Assembly: GCA_934699065.1 (NCBI GenBank)
Contig: CAKUWD010000026.1
Span: forward strand, 1 to 19,594
DNA from: an uncultured Treponema sp.
GTDB taxonomy: Bacteria; Spirochaetota; Spirochaetia; Treponematales; Treponemataceae
Direction: 5' to 3'
DNA: 19,594 bases
Notes under the pieces: model-generated
What the model saw: the letters and a program-made list of their open reading frames with translations, nothing else
Databases searched by the model: none
What the model was told of the DNA's origin: nothing
Shown: positions 14,670-19,594 of the stretch, one piece after another
How positions within the stretch are numbered: the first letter of the stretch is position 1
How the letters are laid out: each line of letters begins with the position of its first letter
Translations under genes and position numbers: made by a program

Positions 14670-14736
14670 GTGCAATTTTACCCACCGACAGACTCCCACC
14701 CACATTCTATTAACTCTATTCATACAGGAAAGATTT

Positions 14737-16080
14737 ATGGTAATTCTTACATTGAACTGCGGTTCATCATCTGCAAAGTATCAGGTTTATGACTGGGACA
14801 ACAAGGAAGTAATGGCTAACGGTGTTGTAGAACGCATCGGAATTGAAGGAAGCTGCATTACTCACAAGGCTAAGGGAAAGAAAACAGAAATCGAAAGCCC
14901 TTGTCCAACTCACAAAGAAGCAATCGAACTTATCATTAAAGAAATCACTGACCCTGAAGTTGGTGTTATCAAATCTATGGACGAAATTGGAGCTGTAGGT
15001 CACCGCGTACTTCATGGTGGCGAAAAGTTCACAAAGTCTGTACTTATCACACCAGAGGTTCTCGAAGGTTTCCGCGAGGTAGTAGACCTTGGACCTCTCC
15101 ACATGCCAGCTAACATCATGGGTATTGAAGCGGCTCAGAAGGTAATGCCAAACGTTCCTCACTCAGCAATCATGGATACAGCATGGCACCAGACAATGCC
15201 GGAAGAAACTTTCCAGTACGCAATTCCACGCGAATGGTACGAGAAGTACGCTGCACGCCGCTATGGTTTCCACGGAACTTCATTCCTTTATACAGCAAAG
15301 CGTGCTGCAGTTCTCCTTGGAAAAGATCCAAAAGACTGCAACCTTATCATCTGCCACATCGGAAACGGTTCTTCTATGTGTGCTGTAAAGAACGGTGTCT
15401 GCTACGATACAACAATGGGTATTACACCACTTGAAGGTCTTGTAATGGGAACTCGTTCAGGAGACCTCGACCCAGCTCTTCCATTCTACATCATGAGAAA
15501 AACTGGAATGTCAGCAGACGAAATGGACAAGGCACTTAACAAGAAGTGTGGTTGTCTTGGTATTACAGGAAAATATTCAGACCGCCGCGATATCGAAATC
15601 GACGCCGCAAAGGGTGACAAGCTCTGCCAGCTTTCTATCGAAATGGAAGCACTCCGCATTAAAAAGTACATCGGTGCCTTCATGGCAGAACTCGGCCGTG
15701 TAGACGCAATCATCTGGACAGCAGGTGTTGGCGAGCGCGGACCAATCACTCGTATGAAGGCTTGTTCAGGTCTCGAAAACTACGGTATCAAGATTGACGC
15801 TCAGCGCAACGAATGGTCTTTCACAGGTAACGCTGAAACTTACATTCACGCTGATGACTCAAAAACAAAGATTTTCGTAATCCCAACAGACGAAGAGCTT
15901 GTAATGACAGAAGATGCTTATGCTCTCATGAAGGGAACCTACGACGTTCACACAAACTTCAAGTACTCTTTCCAGGACCCTGCTTACGTAAACAAGGCCC
16001 GTGAAGAAGGCTTGAAAGGCGACCTCCAGAAGCGTCCAAATATCGCAAAGATTTTGGCTCGCGACATCATCGGTAAATAA
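14737..16080 (+). CDS. ackA: Acetate kinase, with C-terminal extension
   Basis: AckA interconverts acetyl phosphate plus ADP with acetate plus ATP, giving ATP by substrate-level phosphorylation in fermenting cells. I chose the ATG at 14737 (447 residues) because AGGAAAG precedes it and the fold starts at once with VILTLNCGSSSAKYQ. An in-frame upstream start at 14635 would add 34 implausible residues. The catalytic set matches the family: Asn7, Arg90 in GHRVLHGGE, Asp147 in MDTAWHQTMP, His179 in YGFHGTS, and Arg240 in MGTRSGDLDP. ICHIGNGSSMCAV and TAGVGERGP complete the ASKHA fold. After the usual ending (PTDEELVMTEDAYALMKG, to about 400) there are about 48 extra residues (YDVHTNF through DIIGK). 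The gene uses more C-ending codons (CTC, AAC, TAC, CGC) than its neighbours, a sign of high expression. No pta is visible nearby. Confidence 0.97.
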   Translation: MVILTLNCGSSSAKYQVYDWDNKEVMANGVVERIGIEGSCITHKAKGKKTEIESPCPTHKEAIELIIKEITDPEVGVIKSMDEIGAVGHRVLHGGEKFTKSVLITPEVLEGFREVVDLGPLHMPANIMGIEAAQKVMPNVPHSAIMDTAWHQTMPEETFQYAIPREWYEKYAARRYGFHGTSFLYTAKRAAVLLGKDPKDCNLIICHIGNGSSMCAVKNGVCYDTTMGITPLEGLVMGTRSGDLDPALPFYIMRKTGMSADEMDKALNKKCGCLGITGKYSDRRDIEIDAAKGDKLCQLSIEMEALRIKKYIGAFMAELGRVDAIIWTAGVGERGPITRMKACSGLENYGIKIDAQRNEWSFTGNAETYIHADDSKTKIFVIPTDEELVMTEDAYALMKGTYDVHTNFKYSFQDPAYVNKAREEGLKGDLQKRPNIAKILARDIIGK

Positions 16081-16089
16081 ATCCACAAC

Positions 16090-16131
16090 GGTGGTTGAGT
16101 AGGCTTCGAAGAAGCCGTATCGAAACCACCA
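16090..16131 (+). repeat. Dispersed palindromic repeat, GGTTGAGT family (copy 1)
   Basis: The unit runs GGTGGTTGAGT, GGCTTC-GAA-GAAGCC (16102-16116), then GTATCGAAACCACC. The outer ends GTGGTT and AACCAC also pair, so the whole unit folds into a two-part hairpin. A second, inverted copy lies 18 bp downstream. Confidence 0.65.
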
Positions 16132-16144
16132 CACCATTATAAAA

Positions 16145-16200
16145 AAAACACGGTGGTTTCGATACACTTCGCTTCGCGAAGCACTCAACCGCCGTGTTTT
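16145..16200. terminator. Bidirectional terminator made from an inverted GGTTGAGT-family repeat (copy 2)
   Basis: AAAACACGGTGGTT (16145-16158) pairs over 14 bp (one G-T pair) with AACCGCCGTGTTTT (16187-16200). The loop holds the palindrome GCTTCGCGAAGC (16171-16182). Eight A residues on the left (16141-16148) and the T-rich tail on the right provide U-runs for both strands, serving ackA and the converging nuclease gene. Read on the - strand, the inner unit matches copy 1 at both ends (GGTTGAGT and GTATCGAAACCACC). Confidence 0.75.
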
Positions 16201-16203
16201 CTT

Positions 16204-17070
16204 TTATTTAAGCTTATTTATTTCGTCTACCGTAAGCCCTGTCAGTTTTGCAATCTGTTCTGTTGGAAGGCCCTCTTTGATGGCATTTCGGGCAACCTGT
16301 TGAATACCATCGGCTCTTCCTCGTCTTTCTGCTGCATTAATCATTGTTTTTTCATCAGAAACATGCATCCAGTATCGGGTTTCATGATACCAGTTAATTT
16401 CGTCCTGGCTTATATTCTTTAAGACTGTAACTGCCATTTTAATCCCCCTATTGCATTCTGCAAGTTTATCGACGAATTCCGTTTTTTCAGGTTTCGAAGC
16501 ATACAAGAAGAATTTACCCCACATCTGGACAGGTGTCAACAAAGAAATATCATCAGGAACAGGTTCTATTTTCGGTAGTTCCATAAAAATGACGTTTAGC
16601 ATTCTAGCTATAGTTCGTCCATTTTGATTTCTCATCAGATAATAACTGATACAGTCTTGCTCAGATTCGTCAAAAAGGAAGTTAAGAACAGAAATCTGAA
16701 AGGCCTGGGGTGTTTCCTTCCAGTCGAGACCTTTTGTTACGTAATGATTGTAGAGATGCGCTACATGATACTCTGCTCGTCTTCCAAAGTGATTATCTTT
16801 ATTTATTCCTTGCATCTCAATATTAACAACTTTCCCTTCAATTTTGCAGTTGATGTCAAACTCTGATTGTTTGTCTGTGTTAGTTTCTCCGGAAAGTTCA
16901 TTTGGCTGTAAAACAACATTAGAAACTTTCTTACCGATTATATCAGTGAGAAAACAGGTTAGGGCAATGTTGGATTCTTTAGATTCGTTGGTAAAAAGAA
17001 TTTTGAAGATTGGATCAGCGCATGGATTCAGGAGCGCTGTTGGCGATGGACGTAAAGATGGCATTTCCAT
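16204..17070 (-). CDS. Rpn-family recombination-promoting nuclease / PD-(D/E)XK transposase-like protein
   Basis: This 288-residue protein belongs to the Rpn/PDDEXK_2 group, often annotated as putative transposases; E. coli RpnA-type members are DNA endonucleases that promote RecA-independent recombination. Visible marks in order are DPIFKILFTNE (19-29), the nuclease core with Asp72 in EFDINCKIEG and IEMQ (84-87, Glu85 and Gln87), and the helix RRAEYHVAHLYNHYV (97-111). The C-terminal tail AERRGRADGIQQVARNAIKEGLPTEQIAKLTGLTVDEINKL is typical of the group and may mediate oligomer or DNA contacts. AGAGG lies 6 bp before the ATG. It stands alone, convergent with ackA, without terminal inverted repeats, so it is not a visible insertion sequence. 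Such genes are usually multicopy, so related copies are likely elsewhere in the genome. Confidence 0.88.
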   Translation of the reverse strand: MEMPSLRPSPTALLNPCADPIFKILFTNESKESNIALTCFLTDIIGKKVSNVVLQPNELSGETNTDKQSEFDINCKIEGKVVNIEMQGINKDNHFGRRAEYHVAHLYNHYVTKGLDWKETPQAFQISVLNFLFDESEQDCISYYLMRNQNGRTIARMLNVIFMELPKIEPVPDDISLLTPVQMWGKFFLYASKPEKTEFVDKLAECNRGIKMAVTVLKNISQDEINWYHETRYWMHVSDEKTMINAAERRGRADGIQQVARNAIKEGLPTEQIAKLTGLTVDEINKLK

Positions 17071-17336
17071 AAATACCTCTGAAAAAATAGGATGAAGACA
17101 CGACTGTGCCTTAGTCCAACTGCCAATTTTCAGAAGACGTGTGGTAAAAATCCGTGCAGCCCAATAAAAAAAATAACTATAACTTTAAATTGGATTAATA
17201 ACAGGTAACTGCAACCTTTACGTTTTTTAAATTAATAAAAGAAGTATTAGAAGTCAAGTACAATAAATAAAGGGGGACGAATTCGCCCACTCCATCACTA
17301 ACAAAAAAAATCTTTATCTATCCACTAAAACAGTAG
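17071..17336. other. Divergent intergenic region, no gene seen
   Basis: This 266-bp stretch separates the nuclease gene from the sensor/GGDEF gene. I see no coding frame with a ribosome site and no RNA gene. The only symmetric element is CGAATTCG (17278-17285) inside GGGGGACGAATTCGCCC (17272-17288), a short G/C-rich palindrome that could be an operator or a repeat remnant. No convincing promoter for the nuclease gene was found. Confidence 0.4.
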
Positions 17337-17342
17337 TATAAT
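17337..17342 (+). promoter_or_regulatory. -10 box of the sensor/GGDEF gene (leaderless)
   Basis: A perfect TATAAT lies 7 nt before the ATG at 17350, placing transcription start at about 17349-17350. The candidate -35 (TTATCT, 17314-17319, 17-bp spacer) is weak. There is no Shine-Dalgarno sequence before the ATG, which fits a leaderless message. Confidence 0.5.
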
Positions 17343-17349
17343 AGAATTT

Positions 17350-19311
17350 ATGAAAAACATAGCTGTACTAGTCTATGATCTTACAGTTGAATACAATATT
17401 GTCGTAACGGATGGCATCACGGATTTTTTTAAGGATAAGGATGATGTTCACGTAATTATATCTACGACGAGTACGCCGCATAATGAGCGCTTTCAGTATG
17501 AGTATCAGTACTGGACGGCGGTGGAACTGCTTAAATCTAAAAATATAGATGCAGCAATAGTTATAACTAATACTTTTTTTAATACAATAAATCTTGAAAC
17601 TCTTACAAAGTCGCTTGAGTGTCTTTTGCCGATTCCTGTAATTTCTGTTTCTAACCCAATGGCTCTTCCGGGAAATCACTATACTACAGTTTCCTGCGAA
17701 GAGGCTTATGACCAGATAATTGAGCATCTTATCAAAAAGCATAATAAGACAAAGATTGCATTTATGACGGCCGCCCTTACGCTTTCCCCGGAATCTGAAG
17801 AACGCGAAAAAGCCTTTCGTGCCGCAATGAAAAAGCACGGTCTTGAGGTGAATGAGGACTGGATTTACGACGGAGACTTTACTCCAAAATCGGCCTACGA
17901 TTGTTTTAAGGAAAAATTCAAAAAGGGTGATAAGCTTCCTTTTGAGGCCATTCTCTGTGCCAACGATTATATGGCGGCCGGCTGCGTAAGTATTTTTGAT
18001 GAACTGGAAATTTCGATTCCCGAAGACGTTCTTGTTTTTGGTTTTGATAATGCAGAAGTTGCAACTAACTGTACACCTATGCTTTCTACCATCAGCCAGA
18101 GCGTTGCTATGACCGGCTACAAGGCGGCAGAACTTGCCTATGATATTTTGTGTGGAAAAAAAGTTGCGGAAAAAGCAGTAATTCAGTCCTTTCCAATGTT
18201 CCGCCAGTCCTGTGGCTGTATGGAAAAAAGTATAAAGGATAAGGGCTATTTTGATGTTGATGGAAACTTTTTTGGAGCAGGTTCAGCCAACATGGCCGGC
18301 CTGCAGCTTTTCAGTAACAGCATAAATGATATGGCAACAATCTTCCATCTGCTGACAATGACAGATACCGTTATGCACCTGCATGAATTTTTTAATACCG
18401 TTGTAAACAATCTTAATGTAGTGCATATCGGAATGCTTGCCATGTGCATTTATGACGAGCCTATTGTTCTTTCCCCTCAGGAAGATTTTGAAATGCCGGA
18501 CAAAGCCCGTCTGATTATGCTTGTAGATAAAGATGCAAAAGTACAGGAAAATTATTATGAAAAGGGAGGAATAGAATTTTCTCCAAAAGAAGAAATTCTT
18601 CCGGGCCGTCTGGAAAATTTTATGAGGGGAAATTATTTTGTTCTTCCAATCTTTCTTCAGAGCGAAAATTATGGCTATCTGGTTTGCCGTTTACCTACAA
18701 ACAATTATCCGGTTTATACAATCTTCCTTAAGATTCTTGTAAACTCCTTTGTTCATTCTTATGTTTTTTCAAAAAAGGAAGAGGAGAAGGCTATTCTTGC
18801 AGAAAAAAATCAGAACCTTAATTTTGAATCAAAAACTGATGAGCTTACAAAGCTTTTCAACCGCCGTGGTTTTTATGAGTATGGTCAGCAGCTGCTCGAT
18901 GTTTCTGTTGCGGCCGGTCAGACAGGTTCGGTTTTCTTCTGCGACCTGGATGGCTTAAAAACAATTAATGATACTTATGGTCACGAGATTGGTGACCTTG
19001 CAATTAAAACAGAAGCCAAGGTTTTGCGCGCTGCCTTCCGTGATTCAGATATGATTGGGCGTCTTAGTGGTGATGAGTTTGGCGTTGTGGCGCCAGGACT
19101 TCCAGAGCGTAAAGTGGAAGTAATTCGTGAGCGCTTTTTGAGTTTAAATGAAGAGTTTTCAAAAGAAGCAAATTTACCATTTACACTTTCTATAAGTATT
19201 GGTCCTAAGGAATTTAATTCGGAGAATACGGATTTAAAGGATTTGCTTAAGGCTGCAGATAAAAATCTTTATGAAGAAAAGAAAATTAAACATGCAAAAA
19301 ATGTTAAATAA
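17350..19311 (+). CDS. LacI-type ligand-binding domain fused to GGDEF diguanylate cyclase
   Basis: Predicted to make cyclic di-GMP in response to a small ligand, perhaps a sugar. Residues 1-290 resemble the periplasmic-binding-protein-like effector domain of LacI/GalR regulators (start KNIAVLVYD, then AILCANDYMAAGC 200-212, VLVFGFDNAEVA 227-238, and a closing RQSCGC 285-290). There is no helix-turn-helix, signal peptide or membrane helix, so the sensor is cytoplasmic. Residues about 305-470 form a linker domain of unclear type, possibly GAF-like, followed by a charged helix (475-492). The GGDEF domain spans about 495-645: DELTKLFNRRGF, FCDLDGLKTINDTYGHEIGD, and the active-site motif as SGDEF (573-577). 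A product-inhibition RxxD (RDSD, 564-567) lies exactly five residues earlier. The first Gly of GGDEF is Ser, a variant that can be active. The start is fixed by the first beta strand. Confident on domains, unsure of ligand. Confidence 0.88.
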   Translation: MKNIAVLVYDLTVEYNIVVTDGITDFFKDKDDVHVIISTTSTPHNERFQYEYQYWTAVELLKSKNIDAAIVITNTFFNTINLETLTKSLECLLPIPVISVSNPMALPGNHYTTVSCEEAYDQIIEHLIKKHNKTKIAFMTAALTLSPESEEREKAFRAAMKKHGLEVNEDWIYDGDFTPKSAYDCFKEKFKKGDKLPFEAILCANDYMAAGCVSIFDELEISIPEDVLVFGFDNAEVATNCTPMLSTISQSVAMTGYKAAELAYDILCGKKVAEKAVIQSFPMFRQSCGCMEKSIKDKGYFDVDGNFFGAGSANMAGLQLFSNSINDMATIFHLLTMTDTVMHLHEFFNTVVNNLNVVHIGMLAMCIYDEPIVLSPQEDFEMPDKARLIMLVDKDAKVQENYYEKGGIEFSPKEEILPGRLENFMRGNYFVLPIFLQSENYGYLVCRLPTNNYPVYTIFLKILVNSFVHSYVFSKKEEEKAILAEKNQNLNFESKTDELTKLFNRRGFYEYGQQLLDVSVAAGQTGSVFFCDLDGLKTINDTYGHEIGDLAIKTEAKVLRAAFRDSDMIGRLSGDEFGVVAPGLPERKVEVIRERFLSLNEEFSKEANLPFTLSISIGPKEFNSENTDLKDLLKAADKNLYEEKKIKHAKNVK

Positions 19312-19325
19312 AAAATATTTTATCA

Positions 19326-19354
19326 TTGCAGGATTATTCGAAAAGCGTCATAAT
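19326..19354 (+). promoter_or_regulatory. Promoter of the phosphohexomutase gene
   Basis: TTGCAG (19326-19331) is followed after 17 bp by CATAAT (19349-19354), with start expected near 19361. The leader is then about 39 nt, ending in the ribosome site AAAGGTAGG (19385-19393). The mutase gene therefore seems independent of the GGDEF gene. Confidence 0.5.
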
Positions 19355-19399
19355 TCTTGCGTATTGAAATATTGATTATAAAGTAAAGGTAGGTTTTTT

Positions 19400-19594
19400 A
19401 TGGATTTAATGAAACTTCAAAACGGAAGTGATGTCCGTGGTGTTGCCATAGAAGGTGTTGAAGGTGAAAATGTAAACCTCACTCCGCAGATTGCAAAACA
19501 GATTGGCTGTGCTTATGTAAGCTGGCTTGCAAAAAAACTTGATGTTGATGCAACCGCGCTCAGACTTGGTGTTGGACGCGATTCTCGTGTAACA
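19400..19594 (+). CDS. Phosphohexomutase (phosphomannomutase/phosphoglucomutase), 5' part only
   Basis: Only the first 65 codons are in the window and the frame runs off the right edge. The start ATG at 19400 follows AAAGGTAGG. The visible sequence, MDLMKLQNGSDVRGVAIEG at the start and LGVGRDSRVT at the end, matches domain 1 of alpha-D-phosphohexomutases, which interconvert sugar 1- and 6-phosphates (DVRG is the opening motif and GRDSR the first phosphate-contact strand). The catalytic phosphoserine loop lies beyond the edge, so activity and substrate (glucose, mannose or glucosamine phosphate) cannot be judged. It could feed sugar-nucleotide synthesis but is not linked to the heptose operon, which lies about 5 kb away on the other strand. 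Confidence 0.85.
   Translation, partial: MDLMKLQNGSDVRGVAIEGVEGENVNLTPQIAKQIGCAYVSWLAKKLDVDATALRLGVGRDSRVT

Noticed and set aside
14635..14736. In-frame extension that would start ackA 34 codons earlier
   Set aside because: It has no ribosome site, lies at or just past the predicted transcription start, and adds residues unlike any acetate kinase; the ATG at 14737 has AGGAAAG and starts the conserved fold.
16204..17070. Insertion sequence around the Rpn-family gene
   Set aside because: No terminal inverted repeats or target duplication are visible flanking the gene; the nearby inverted repeats belong to a separate non-coding family.
17368..17838. 156-codon open frame on the - strand
   Set aside because: It is antisense to the LacI-type domain of the GGDEF protein and has shadow-like composition.

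Overview
The window looks like chromosome from a spirochaete, most likely a Treponema-type bacterium. This is inferred from gene content and style: A/T-rich third codon positions, a double-membrane cell with LolCDE/LolA-type machinery and a beta-barrel-like protein, and a cytoplasmic sugar-binding-protein/GGDEF fusion. No rRNA, tRNA, CRISPR array, phage or insertion sequence was seen. Almost all of the DNA is coding. The gaps carry promoters, terminators and several dispersed palindromic repeats.

Region 1 (2-2861, + strand) holds the 3' part of a GldG-like ABC auxiliary protein, a DUF4340 protein and peptidyl-tRNA hydrolase (pth), tightly packed. Region 2 (about 2930-9265, + strand) starts at a strong TTGACA-17-TATTAT promoter. 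It encodes a LolD/MacB-type ATPase, two FtsX-type permeases, a LolA-like periplasmic carrier and a predicted outer-membrane beta-barrel. Together these could form a complete inner-membrane to outer-membrane route for lipid or lipoprotein. The first permease and the barrel share an unusual acidic/aromatic DD-x-F-GG-DDD-x-F motif. Repeats sit in three places in this operon: between ATPase and permease, between carrier and barrel (a heptad-ended palindromic element that begins at the carrier's stop codon), and inside the loop of the final terminator.

Region 3 (14518 down to 9269, - strand) is a glycan cluster: a GT4 glycosyltransferase, then hddA, gmhA, a fused hddC-gmhB, and a second GT4 enzyme. 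Together they encode all four steps from sedoheptulose 7-phosphate to GDP-D-glycero-alpha-D-manno-heptose. A perfectly spaced promoter lies only 8 nt from the hddA ATG, so that mRNA may be leaderless.

Region 4 (14590-19594) contains acetate kinase (ackA) with its own promoter and a C-terminal extension, followed by a convergent Rpn-family PD-(D/E)XK nuclease gene. The two are separated by an inverted pair of dispersed repeats that also forms a terminator. Next is a cytoplasmic LacI-type sensor/GGDEF protein, also probably leaderless, and the first 65 codons of a phosphohexomutase that runs off the right edge.

The best candidates for something under-described are the five-gene trans-envelope system with its shared acidic motif, the compact GDP-heptose cluster, the heptad-ended repeat element, and the two apparently leaderless genes.
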